Source: Pseudanabaena sp. UBA1465
Lineage (GTDB): Bacteria; Cyanobacteriota; Cyanobacteriia; Pseudanabaenales; Pseudanabaenaceae
DNA: 7,222 nucleotides
Reading direction: 5' to 3'
NCBI GenBank assembly: GCA_002325645.1
Contig: DCSN01000245.1
Coordinates: forward strand, 33,400-40,621
Shown: piece by piece, positions 1 through 6,170 of the stretch
How the letters are laid out: every line of letters starts with the position of its first letter
Position numbering within the stretch: the stretch's first letter is position 1
Made by a program: the position numbers and the translations under genes
Notes under the pieces: generated by a model
The model's input: the letters and a program-made list of their open reading frames with translations, nothing else
The model's database searches: none
What the model was told of the DNA's origin: nothing

Positions 1-174
1 GTCGCCACTCACTTCTTGGGTTTATTTTGAATGGCGTAATTTGTCTTTTTTATTGGCAATTTTTACGGATATTATCATAAGCTTTTGTTAATCCATGAAA
101 ATTAATGATACAAAAAACAAATTTTTGCGATAAGATTTGACATTAAGTAAAATTCTTTGTGTGAAGGGTAAGTC

Positions 175-1257
175 ATGAGTCAGGCAGGATTTGGCGATTC
201 ATCATCACAAGAGAGCATCAATCCATTGCTTTCGGAACCACAATCCCAATCTCAGAGTTTAGCTTCCAATGTACTCGGAGAGCCATCTGCTCCGCTTAAT
301 GCTTTGCCCAGACAAGTTTTAGAGCAAGAGTTACAATTTTGTAATGAGCGCAGTCAGCAGGCTCAGGTTTTATTGCGCCAAGCTCAGGAACAGCTACAAC
401 TTTCACAGCTAGTCATCCAACGGCAGGAAACTTTGACCCAAACTCTGCAAGGACGCATCGATCAGCTAGAGCGTGAATTGCAAGATGTGCATACCAACTG
501 TGACGAGTTGCGCGATCGCCTCAAGCGCCAACAACACCACACATCGCAACTCAAAGCCGCCCTCGAACGCTGCCTTGATACTTCCACTCCTACCCCCAAG
601 GATATGGCGCTTTCGGCTTTAGAGTCTTGGTCGATCGCCAAGCTTGCCGATGAAAAGATTTCGCCCATTGAGGCAATTAGTGATTCACCTTTGCAGAATG
701 TGGTCAAAATCGCTCCTGCACCACAACCCATGGAAATCCCTGAGGCTAATAAGATTCTCTCTAACAGTAATGAATCTCTAGAACCTGAAACTATTGATGA
801 GACTATGAGTTGGTCAAGTTTCACCAAAAATCAGCCAATCTCACCTCTAATTGTTAGACCTCATAAGGCTTCACAGGGTTCACCGATCGCGCCAAATTTA
901 CCGAAATGGCAACCTAGCTTTGTTGAAACGCTTCATGATCACAGGGAAGAAACATCCGTTAATGCAGAAATTAACGCGCAAGTCGAAAGGCAAGATAGAT
1001 TTTTCCTAGAAACCAAACCATCGCTATCCCATGACTTGCCATCCCATGATATTCCCAATTCATCGAGTTCAGCCGTAAAAAATTCAGCGATGATTTCTAC
1101 CGTGGTTGCGCCAAAGTTTATTCAAGCTTTGTATGGCAATGTTGAGGAGGTCGAAGAACCTGATCAACTCGCGATCGCCAATACTGCACCTCGCAAAGCT
1201 GTCACCTCCTTAGCCGCAGTGCAGCTTCCCCAATTTCCACCGTTGACGCGCCGATGA
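175..1257 (+). CDS. Coiled-coil protein of unknown function, coupled to ruvA
   Basis: I do not recognise this 360-residue protein. Residues 1-45 are rich in Ser, Gln and Pro and look disordered. Residues about 46-134 form a long Gln/Leu/Glu-rich heptad region, almost certainly a coiled coil, ending in RLKRQQ and ALERCLD. Residues 135-360 are low-complexity and proline-rich, with short islands such as LPKWQPSF (242-249) and a basic C-terminus ending LTRR. There is no signal peptide or membrane segment, so it is probably cytoplasmic and may act as a scaffold or assembly protein. The ATG at 175 is favoured by an AAGGG ribosome binding site at 164-168, six bases upstream. The stop overlaps the ruvA start as ATGA, implying co-expression. 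A role beside RuvA is inference from position only. GCGATCGC sites within the gene match the genomic background, so there is no sign of recent transfer. Confidence 0.85.
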   Translation: MSQAGFGDSSSQESINPLLSEPQSQSQSLASNVLGEPSAPLNALPRQVLEQELQFCNERSQQAQVLLRQAQEQLQLSQLVIQRQETLTQTLQGRIDQLERELQDVHTNCDELRDRLKRQQHHTSQLKAALERCLDTSTPTPKDMALSALESWSIAKLADEKISPIEAISDSPLQNVVKIAPAPQPMEIPEANKILSNSNESLEPETIDETMSWSSFTKNQPISPLIVRPHKASQGSPIAPNLPKWQPSFVETLHDHREETSVNAEINAQVERQDRFFLETKPSLSHDLPSHDIPNSSSSAVKNSAMISTVVAPKFIQALYGNVEEVEEPDQLAIANTAPRKAVTSLAAVQLPQFPPLTRR

Positions 1258-1898
1258 TTGGTTATTTACGCGGTGCGATCGCCGCTTGCAAAGCTGCCGA
1301 CAGTTCTCGAAAAAATACGCCCACCTATTGGCTCACCCTTGATGTGCATGGTGTCGGTTACGATATCCAAATTACGGCTAGTGCTGCGGATAAGTTGCCC
1401 CTTGTCGGTGAGGAAACACAGGTATTTACGCATTTGATTGTCCGTGAAGATCAAATGGTCTTGTTTGGATTTCTTTCCCTTGCAGAGCGTGAGTTGTTTC
1501 GCCAATTAATCAGCGTTTCAGGAATTGGGACTCAAGTTGGCTTAGCTTTATTGAATAGTTTAGGAATTCAAGATCTGGTGAAGGCGATCGTTTCAGGCAA
1601 TACACGAGTGTTGAGTTTAACCCCAGGCGTGGGGACTAAGACTGCCGAAAGACTGGCTTTAGAATTGAAAACAAAACTTGCCGATGGAAGATTGGCTCAA
1701 GTGGGCAGAACAACCGCCGTGGGCAATATCCTAAGTACAGCATTGCAGGAAGAACTAGAAATGACTTTGTTAGCCCTTGGTTATACACCTACGGAAATTA
1801 GCAATGCTCTCAATGCGATCGCGAGTTTACCGATCCTTGCCAAAACTCAAGATATTGAAGCATGGATTAAAGAGGCGATCGCTTGGCTATCCCGATAA
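1254..1898 (+). CDS. ruvA: Holliday junction branch migration protein RuvA
   Basis: RuvA binds four-way DNA junctions as a tetramer and loads the RuvB ATPase for branch migration; RuvC then resolves the junction. The 214-residue product opens with MIGYLRG, the classic RuvA start. Residues 1-64 form the OB-fold domain, with VHGVGYDI at 31-38. Two helix-hairpin-helix motifs follow: VSGIGTQVGLALL at 88-100 and TPGVGTKTAERLALEL at 123-138. After a linker, residues about 163-214 match domain III, the RuvB-contacting three-helix domain (LLALGYTPTEI at 172-182). The loop after the first strand is about ten residues longer than in E. coli RuvA. The start overlaps the upstream stop by four bases (ATGA), so translation probably depends on re-initiation or coupling. 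The nearest downstream gene is not a ruv gene. A perfect hairpin begins three bases after the stop. Confidence 0.97.
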   Translation: MIGYLRGAIAACKAADSSRKNTPTYWLTLDVHGVGYDIQITASAADKLPLVGEETQVFTHLIVREDQMVLFGFLSLAERELFRQLISVSGIGTQVGLALLNSLGIQDLVKAIVSGNTRVLSLTPGVGTKTAERLALELKTKLADGRLAQVGRTTAVGNILSTALQEELEMTLLALGYTPTEISNALNAIASLPILAKTQDIEAWIKEAIAWLSR

Positions 1899-1901
1899 GG
1901 A

Positions 1902-1936
1902 TTTTTGATAGCACGGCAAAGCCGTGCTATCAAAAA
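1902..1936. repeat. Perfect hairpin after ruvA (apex GCAAAGC)
   Basis: Bases 1902-1917 and 1921-1936 are exact reverse complements (16 bp) around the trinucleotide AAA. The core is GCACGGC-AAA-GCCGTGC, flanked by GATA and T/A runs. It starts three bases after the ruvA stop. The 3' arm ends in A residues, with no T run behind the GC-rich core, so it does not look like a standard intrinsic terminator in either direction. It may instead act as a processing or stability element, or be a dispersed repeat copy, between ruvA and the exonuclease gene. Reading through it from a TTG at 1905 gives an artificial N-terminal extension of the next gene. Confidence 0.9.
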
Positions 1937-1973
1937 TATAAAAATCTCAACTAAAAACACTGAAAATATTAAG

Positions 1974-2597
1974 ATGGCAGATTTTAAAATTTTTGATAAC
2001 GATATTGACTTTGATACTCTCCAAGAATATCTGGGTGCTGAGGCGATCGCTATTGATACGGAAACGATGGGCTTGATTCCTCGGCGCGATCGCTTATGTT
2101 TAATCCAGATTTGTGATGATAAGGATAATGTGAGCTTGGTACGCATTGCACAGGGCATCAAAGAAGCACCAAATTTTAAATATTTGATGGAAGCACCTGA
2201 TGTGACTAAAGTTTTCCACTTTGCAAGATTTGATGTTGCCATGCTAGAAGCGCATCTGGGGATCGCCACCCATCCAATTTTTTGTACTAAAATCGCCAGC
2301 AAATTGGCGAGGACATACACCGATAAGCATGGCTTAAAAGAATTGGTAAAGGAATTGGAAAAAATTGAATTAGATAAAACATCTCAGTGTTCTGATTGGG
2401 GCAGTGTCTATGTTCTGGCTGAAGAGCAATTAAAGTATGCGGCTAATGATGTGCGCTATCTGTTATCGGTATATCGCAAGTTGATTGATATGTTGATTCG
2501 CGAAAATCGTTACGATTTGGCAAAGGCGTGTTTTGCTCATATTCCTACCCTTGTATATCTAGATTTGCTAGGTTATGCAGATGTTTTTGCCCATTAG
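1974..2597 (+). CDS. rnd: Ribonuclease D family 3'-5' exonuclease (short form)
   Basis: This is a DEDDy-type 3'-5' exonuclease, a family that trims RNA 3' ends, especially tRNA precursors. From ATG 1974 it has 207 residues. Exo I is AIAIDTETMGL (24-34; acids D28 and E30). Exo II is FHFARFDVAML (81-91; D87). Exo III is YAANDVRYL (155-163; Y155 and D159). SDWG at 140-143 is also typical. It stops after the catalytic domain, so it lacks the HRDC domains of E. coli RNase D and resembles the short single-domain proteins of many cyanobacteria. I chose ATG 1974 over an in-frame TTG at 1905 because the 23 extra residues would be encoded by the ruvA-distal hairpin and A-rich spacer and resemble no exonuclease sequence. 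No strong Shine-Dalgarno sequence precedes either start. It lies 75 bases after ruvA and may share its transcript. The stop TAG sits inside the next palindrome. Confidence 0.93.
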   Translation: MADFKIFDNDIDFDTLQEYLGAEAIAIDTETMGLIPRRDRLCLIQICDDKDNVSLVRIAQGIKEAPNFKYLMEAPDVTKVFHFARFDVAMLEAHLGIATHPIFCTKIASKLARTYTDKHGLKELVKELEKIELDKTSQCSDWGSVYVLAEEQLKYAANDVRYLLSVYRKLIDMLIRENRYDLAKACFAHIPTLVYLDLLGYADVFAH

Positions 2598-2632
2598 TTA
2601 AAGATAGAGGCGGTCGCCTCTATCTTTAACTA
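2595..2632. repeat. Perfect palindrome containing the rnd stop codon
   Basis: Bases 2595-2612 and 2615-2632 are exact reverse complements (18 bp) around a two-base centre, GT. The core is GAGGCG-GT-CGCCTC. The left arm begins with the TAG stop codon of the exonuclease gene, and the right arm ends with its complement CTA. There is no T run after the GC-rich core, so classical intrinsic termination is doubtful. It differs from the other palindromes here in core sequence and in its two-base rather than three-base centre. Confidence 0.9.
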
Positions 2633-2642
2633 GAGCTTATTA

Positions 2643-2687
2643 ATAAATTTTCAAAAAGCTTGCTTTGCAAGCTTTTTGAAAATTTAT
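2643..2687. terminator. 21-bp hairpin, probable terminator, copy of the 4162-4226 repeat
   Basis: Bases 2643-2663 and 2667-2687 are exact reverse complements (21 bp) around TTT. The core AAGCTTGC/GCAAGCTT is followed on both strands by a five-T run, so it could terminate transcripts in either direction, most obviously the ruvA-rnd transcript. Its right half continues into GGGTTTTAAG (2690-2699). Over 33 columns, 30 match the right half of the hairpin at 4162-4226. Its outer left arm lacks the matching extension, so it looks like a copy with one degraded or replaced end. Confidence 0.85.
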
Positions 2688-2816
2688 CTGGGTTTTAAGA
2701 AAGCGCTGTAATGTACTTTTTGTGACTATGCCGAAGGGTAAAAAATCACAGAATAGTTTTATAGCGGTAGCCTTTGGTGCTAATCCTATTCATCCTTAAA
2801 AACTATTACCTAAGCT

Positions 2817-4160
2817 ATGCAAAGTCAGACCATAAAAGGATTTCGAGCCAGTTTTCTAGATGCGATCGCCGATCCCTTTTATGCTCCTGAATCTGACTGT
2901 ATGCGTTACTTTGCCGATGGTTTATTAGTGGTCGAGCAGGGCAAGGTCAAGGATTTAGGGGATTATGCCAAGCTACAAACTAAATATGCAGATATTCCGA
3001 TTACCTCTTACCCCGATCGCCTGATTGTCTCAGGATTTATTGATACGCATATTCATTTTCCGCAGACAGAAATGATTGCGTCCTACGGTGAACAGTTGTT
3101 GACTTGGCTCAGTACCTATACTTTTCCGACGGAGCGTAAATTTGCCGATCGCAATTATGCTCTCGAAATCGCTTCTATTTTTCTGGACGAGTTATTACGC
3201 AATGGAACTACGACTGCTTTAGTATTTACCTCGGTTTTTCCCCAATCGACGGATGCTTTTTTTGAGGAAGCGCATCGCCGTAATTTGCGGATGATTGCGG
3301 GAAAAGTGATGATGGATCGCCATGCGCCAGAGTTTTTGCAAGCTACGGCTGCATATTCTTATCAAGAAACTAAGCAATTAATTAAAAAATGGCATCATCG
3401 CGATCGCCTGCTCTATGCCGTGACTCCCCGTTTTGCAATCACCTCTACGCCCGAACAATTAACCAGTGTCGGGCAATTATTAACCGAATTTCCTGATGTA
3501 TATTTACATACGCATCTTTCGGAAAATGTGCAGGAGGTTGAATTTGTTGAAGAACTCTTTCCCGATCGCGCAGGTTATTTGGATGTATACGATCATGCAG
3601 GTTTAGTTGGGGAAAGATCAATTTTTGCTCATGGGGTACAACTGACCGATCAAGAATTTGCGAGATTGGCTGAGGCGAAATCGGCGATCGCTTTCTGTCC
3701 AACTTCTAATTTGTTTTTAGGCAGTGGTCTATTTAAAATCGAAAAAGCAAAATCTAAAGAAACCCCTGTAAAGCTGGGATTAGGAACAGATGTGGGCGCG
3801 GGTACAAGTTTTTCGATTCTCCGCACCGCCAGCGCCGCCTATCAAGTCGCCCAGTTGCGATCGCAAAAACTTTCCGCCTTCCAAATCCTATTTCTGGCCA
3901 CCTTGGGCGGTGCAAGAGCCTTATGTCTTGAGGATAAATTGGGCAATTTTGAAATTGGCAAAGAAGCCGATTTTGTGGTGATGGATCTCCATTCAACGCC
4001 GATTATGTCCTTAAGAAATCAATTACCCAATCAGCGCAATGGGGCGATCGCCTCTACCCTTGAAGAAATCTCTGATCAATTATTTGCAACGCTGATTATG
4101 GGAGACGATCGCGCGATCGCCGCCACTTACATCATGGGCGAACTTGCCCACAAAGTATAA
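2817..4160 (+). CDS. guaD: Guanine deaminase
   Basis: This enzyme hydrolyses guanine to xanthine and ammonia, in cytoplasmic purine salvage or nitrogen recovery. The 447-residue length fits amidohydrolase-superfamily guanine deaminases. After an N-terminal beta segment comes GFIDTHIHFPQTEMI (73-87), the guanine deaminase form of the metal-binding HxH motif (H78, H80), then YGEQLLTWL (90-98). Further family motifs are TPRFAITS (203-210), LHTHLSEN (230-237; metal and catalytic His/Glu), AHGVQL (271-276) and GLGTDVGAGTSFSILRT (321-337; D325 the expected last metal ligand). All expected ligands are present, so it should be active. The ATG at 2817 has no clear Shine-Dalgarno sequence. It is preceded by about 130 bases after the 2643-2687 hairpin, so it probably has its own promoter. 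It converges on asnS. A related amidohydrolase deaminase is possible but less likely, given the HFPQTEMI signature. Confidence 0.95.
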   Translation: MQSQTIKGFRASFLDAIADPFYAPESDCMRYFADGLLVVEQGKVKDLGDYAKLQTKYADIPITSYPDRLIVSGFIDTHIHFPQTEMIASYGEQLLTWLSTYTFPTERKFADRNYALEIASIFLDELLRNGTTTALVFTSVFPQSTDAFFEEAHRRNLRMIAGKVMMDRHAPEFLQATAAYSYQETKQLIKKWHHRDRLLYAVTPRFAITSTPEQLTSVGQLLTEFPDVYLHTHLSENVQEVEFVEELFPDRAGYLDVYDHAGLVGERSIFAHGVQLTDQEFARLAEAKSAIAFCPTSNLFLGSGLFKIEKAKSKETPVKLGLGTDVGAGTSFSILRTASAAYQVAQLRSQKLSAFQILFLATLGGARALCLEDKLGNFEIGKEADFVVMDLHSTPIMSLRNQLPNQRNGAIASTLEEISDQLFATLIMGDDRAIAATYIMGELAHKV

Positions 4161-4161
4161 A

Positions 4162-4226
4162 TAAAACCCTAATAAATTTTAAAAAAGCTTGCGAAGCAAG
4201 CTTTTTTAAAATTTATTAGGGTTTTA
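4162..4226. terminator. 31-bp perfect hairpin, bidirectional terminator between guaD and asnS
   Basis: Bases 4162-4192 and 4196-4226 are exact reverse complements over 31 bp around GAA, with apex GCGAAGC. The core AAGCTTGC/GCAAGCTT is followed by six T residues on both strands, so it should act as a bidirectional intrinsic terminator for the convergent genes. It starts one base after the guaD stop. The outer arms (ACCCTAATAAATTTT and complement) go well beyond what termination needs. The right half matches the 2667-2699 region at 30 of 33 positions, marking this as a dispersed repeat. Confidence 0.92.
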
Positions 4227-4256
4227 AGTTTAAAATTCGGCACTTTGGGGGAAATC
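4222..4256 (-). repeat. Second copy of the asnS 3' end (untranslated remnant)
   Basis: Bases 4222-4256 align without gaps to 4280-4314, offset 58 bases, at 28 of 35 positions. Read on the minus strand, 4230-4256 gives D-F-P-Q-S-A-E-F-stop, against R-F-P-Q-S-A-E-F-stop at the real asnS end. The four differences within the last seven sense codons (TTC/TTT, CCC/CCT, AGT/AGC, GCC/GCT) are all synonymous. This copy lies beyond the asnS stop, separated from it by the 4257-4289 hairpin. It is therefore a fragment left by a duplication or an allelic replacement, not part of the product. Confidence 0.85.
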
Positions 4257-4289
4257 AAACATAAAAAGCGCTTTGCGCTTTTTATGTTT
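4257..4289. terminator. 15-bp hairpin at the asnS stop codon, probable terminator
   Basis: Bases 4257-4271 and 4275-4289 are exact reverse complements around TTT (AAA on the asnS sense strand, apex GCAAAGC). The core AAAAAGCGC/GCGCTTTTT gives a five-U run in both directions. The arm nearest asnS overlaps two bases of its TAA stop. It is well placed to end asnS transcription and would back up the larger hairpin at 4162-4226. Confidence 0.85.
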
Positions 4290-5688
4290 AAAATTCAGCG
4301 CTTTGAGGAAAACGTGGGAAAGGAATCACATCGCGGATATTGCCCATGCCTGTGATGAATTGGACTAAACGCTCAAACCCTAGCCCAAAACCAGCGTGAG
4401 GCACAGTGCCATAGCGACGCAAATCTAAATACCACCAATAATCTTCAGGATTTAGACCAACACTGCGGATTCTCGTCTCCAATACATCGAGACGTTCTTC
4501 CCGTTGCGAGCCGCCAATAATTTCGCCAACACCAGGGGCGAGAATATCCATCGCTCTTACAGTTTGGCGATCGCTTGCTGTGTCTTCATTCACGCGCATA
4601 TAAAAAGCCTTGATCCCCAAAGGATAATCCATCACAATTACGGGTTTTTGGAAATGCTCCTCCGCTAAAAATCGCTCATGCTCCGATTGTAGATCTAAGC
4701 CCCACGACACAGGAAACTCAAAGGTTTTACTGCTCTTTTCGAGAATCGCGATCGCCTCAGTGTAGGTAATGCGCTCAAATTTTTGATCGATGATTTTGCG
4801 AGCATTTGCCAACACAGTATTATTTACGCGCTCTTGGAAAAACTCCATATCTTCGGGGCAGGTTTCCAACACATAGTTGAAAATATATTTAAGGAAATCT
4901 TCCGCAAGGTCGGCATCACCTTCGAGATCACAGAACGCCATTTCTGGTTCAATCATCCAAAATTCGGCAAGGTGGCGCGAAGTATTCGAGTTTTCAGCGC
5001 GAAAAGTGGGACCAAAGGTATAGACATTAGAAAAGGCTGTTGCCATAATTTCCGCCTCTAACTGACCACTGACGGTCAAAAATGCAGGCTTCCCAAAAAA
5101 GTCCTGCGAAAAATCAACGGGTTTTCCTGCCGCCGCCACTTTATTTAAGTCAAAGGTGGTCACGCCAAACATTTCGCCAGCCCCTTCGCAGTCACTCGCC
5201 GTCACGATGGGCGTATGTACCCACAAAAAGCCACGCTCTTGGAAAAATTTATGAATCGCGAAAGCACAGGCATTTCGCACCCGAAACACCGCACCGAACA
5301 TATTGGTGCGTGGACGCAAATGGGCGATCGTGCGTAAAAACTCGATGGAATGACGTTTTTTCTGCAAAGGATAAGTTTCGGGATCGGCAGTGCCAAATAG
5401 CGCGATCGCGGTTGCCTGCATTTCCACCCTTTGACCTTTGCCCATAGACTCTACGAGAGTCCCTGACACCTCAATGGAGGCTCCTGTCGTGATTTGCTTA
5501 ATTAGGGTTTCATAGCCATCAATTGTCTGAGGCAAAACAATTTGTAGCCCCTGCAATGATGATCCATCATTTAGCTCCAAGAATGCTATTCCCTTACCTT
5601 CTCGCTTTGTCCTCACCCAACCACGAACATTGTAGGAGTCATTAATCTGACCACTACGCAACAGGTCAATAATTCTTGCAGATGCCAT
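4288..5688 (-). CDS. asnS: Asparaginyl-tRNA synthetase
   Basis: This class IIb synthetase charges tRNA-Asn with asparagine using ATP. The 466-residue length is typical. Residues about 18-105 form the OB-fold anticodon-binding domain (VRGWVRTKREGKGIAFLELN, 21-40). The catalytic domain shows class II motif 1 around RGFLWVHTPIV (152-162), LTVSGQLEAEIMA (204-216), motif 2 TFGPTFRAENSNTSRHLAEF (224-243) and WMIEPEMAF (244-252). Motif 3 is GFGLGFERLVQF (433-444), followed by NIRDVIPFPRFP. The AEN of motif 2 and the C-terminal IRDVIPFPR favour asparaginyl over aspartyl specificity. The ATG at 5688 gives the expected N-terminus; no strong Shine-Dalgarno sequence is visible. The gene is transcribed towards guaD and ends at a hairpin overlapping its stop codon. 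A second copy of its last codons lies just beyond. Confidence 0.97.
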   Translation of the reverse strand: MASARIIDLLRSGQINDSYNVRGWVRTKREGKGIAFLELNDGSSLQGLQIVLPQTIDGYETLIKQITTGASIEVSGTLVESMGKGQRVEMQATAIALFGTADPETYPLQKKRHSIEFLRTIAHLRPRTNMFGAVFRVRNACAFAIHKFFQERGFLWVHTPIVTASDCEGAGEMFGVTTFDLNKVAAAGKPVDFSQDFFGKPAFLTVSGQLEAEIMATAFSNVYTFGPTFRAENSNTSRHLAEFWMIEPEMAFCDLEGDADLAEDFLKYIFNYVLETCPEDMEFFQERVNNTVLANARKIIDQKFERITYTEAIAILEKSSKTFEFPVSWGLDLQSEHERFLAEEHFQKPVIVMDYPLGIKAFYMRVNEDTASDRQTVRAMDILAPGVGEIIGGSQREERLDVLETRIRSVGLNPEDYWWYLDLRRYGTVPHAGFGLGFERLVQFITGMGNIRDVIPFPRFPQSAEF

Positions 5689-5960
5689 ACGCCAGAATAA
5701 CCGCTAGAAATAACTGTGAATAGGTTGTGGAGCTATGAAATTAATTAATAAAATTAAGGATTACAAAGCTCAGGCAAGTATCCTAACATTTGAGAGTAGG
5801 ATACCGATAGAAACCGTTAGAAACCCCTAGATGTTCCCCTAAAAAACGATTCCCCAGCAATTATAAGCTGGACATTAGCTTAATAATTAATCAAAAAACA
5901 AAAAAACAAAAAAACAAAAAAACAAAATATACATTGAAATTAATTAGTAATTTAGTATTA
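5689..5960. other. AT-rich intergenic region upstream of asnS
   Basis: This stretch must carry the asnS promoter on the minus strand, but I cannot place convincing -35 and -10 boxes. TTGTAA (complement of 5761-5766) is only a weak candidate. It holds three decamers in register at 5806-5835 (GATAGAAACC, GTTAGAAACC, CCTAGATGTT), the octamer microsatellite at 5892-5927, and the 5' part of a hairpin at the end of the downstream small gene. I see no coding sequence or RNA gene. Confidence 0.6.
5892..5927. repeat. CAAAAAAA octamer microsatellite
   Basis: Starting at C5892 there are A runs of 6, 7, 7, 7 and 4, each separated by a single C: about four and a half units of period eight. It lies downstream of the 69-codon gene, on the side towards the asnS promoter. 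On the minus strand it reads as a T-rich tract. Length variation by slippage is expected at such repeats. Confidence 0.9.
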
Positions 5961-5966
5961 CTAATT
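5942..5966 (-). terminator. Weak hairpin over the stop codon of the small gene
   Basis: Bases 5942-5951 and 5957-5966 are exact reverse complements (10 bp) around a five-base loop. The stem is almost entirely AT, and it includes the TAG stop of the minus-strand gene. T-rich sequence from the octamer repeat follows about 15-50 bases further along that strand. It may be a weak terminator or 3' end stabiliser, but the low GC content makes strong termination unlikely. Confidence 0.45.
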
Positions 5967-6170
5967 TTCATAAGCCATTTCACGGATTAAGGGCAAGCGA
6001 TCGCTAATGTAATGACTGAGAGCATTTTGCTGGATACCGTCCAAAGAGGATCGTTGCTTAACTTGATCAACCAACCACCTCAACAATCCATCATCGTCAA
6101 GATTTAACAATAGATTAGGTTGTGCTTGACTCACTGAGTCCCAGAAAAGTCGTAAAATAGCAGGGGACAT
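5961..6170 (-). CDS. Small conserved-looking protein of unknown function (69 aa)
   Basis: I cannot assign a function. The predicted 69-residue product has no signal peptide or membrane segment. It appears fully helical, with LRLFWDSV (6-13), an acidic LNLDDDGLLRWLVDQV stretch (22-37) and a C-terminal SDRLPLIREMAYEN segment (56-69). Evidence that it is real: an uninterrupted frame from ATG to stop in the gap between two genes, an AAGG 9-12 bases before the ATG, an in-frame GCGATCGC site (5997-6004) such as this genome places in genes, and a hairpin at its stop. The pattern of conserved-looking Leu/Trp/Asp residues suggests a small helical-bundle protein, possibly a cyanobacterium-specific family; that last point rests on vague memory. 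It diverges from pgl, sharing a 249-base upstream region. Confidence 0.7.
   Translation of the reverse strand: MSPAILRLFWDSVSQAQPNLLLNLDDDGLLRWLVDQVKQRSSLDGIQQNALSHYISDRLPLIREMAYEN

Noticed and set aside
1..90. Possible end of an upstream gene
   Set aside because: Short open frames reach in from the window edge (stops at 28-30 and near 90), but none is long enough or has enough sequence character to support a call.
462..827. Minus-strand open frame of 121 codons
   Set aside because: It lies opposite the coiled-coil gene, has a Ser/Cys-rich composition with no motif, and is explained by that gene's codon pattern.
1847..2320. Minus-strand open frame of 157 codons
   Set aside because: It is antisense across the end of ruvA and most of the exonuclease gene, whose catalytic motifs are clear on the plus strand; its product shows no family motif.
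2595..4289. guaD bracketed by hairpins as a transposon
   Set aside because: No transposase gene, no terminal inverted repeats of insertion-sequence type and no clear target-site duplication were seen; guaD has the same GCGATCGC density as its neighbours.
5082..5447. Plus-strand open frame of 121 codons within asnS
   Set aside because: It is antisense to the conserved synthetase region, has no recognisable motif, and its reading is explained by asnS codon usage.
5892..5927. Octamer repeat as a CRISPR-like or origin-type repeat
   Set aside because: The units are eight-base low-complexity sequence with no spacers and no DnaA-box pattern; it is a simple microsatellite.
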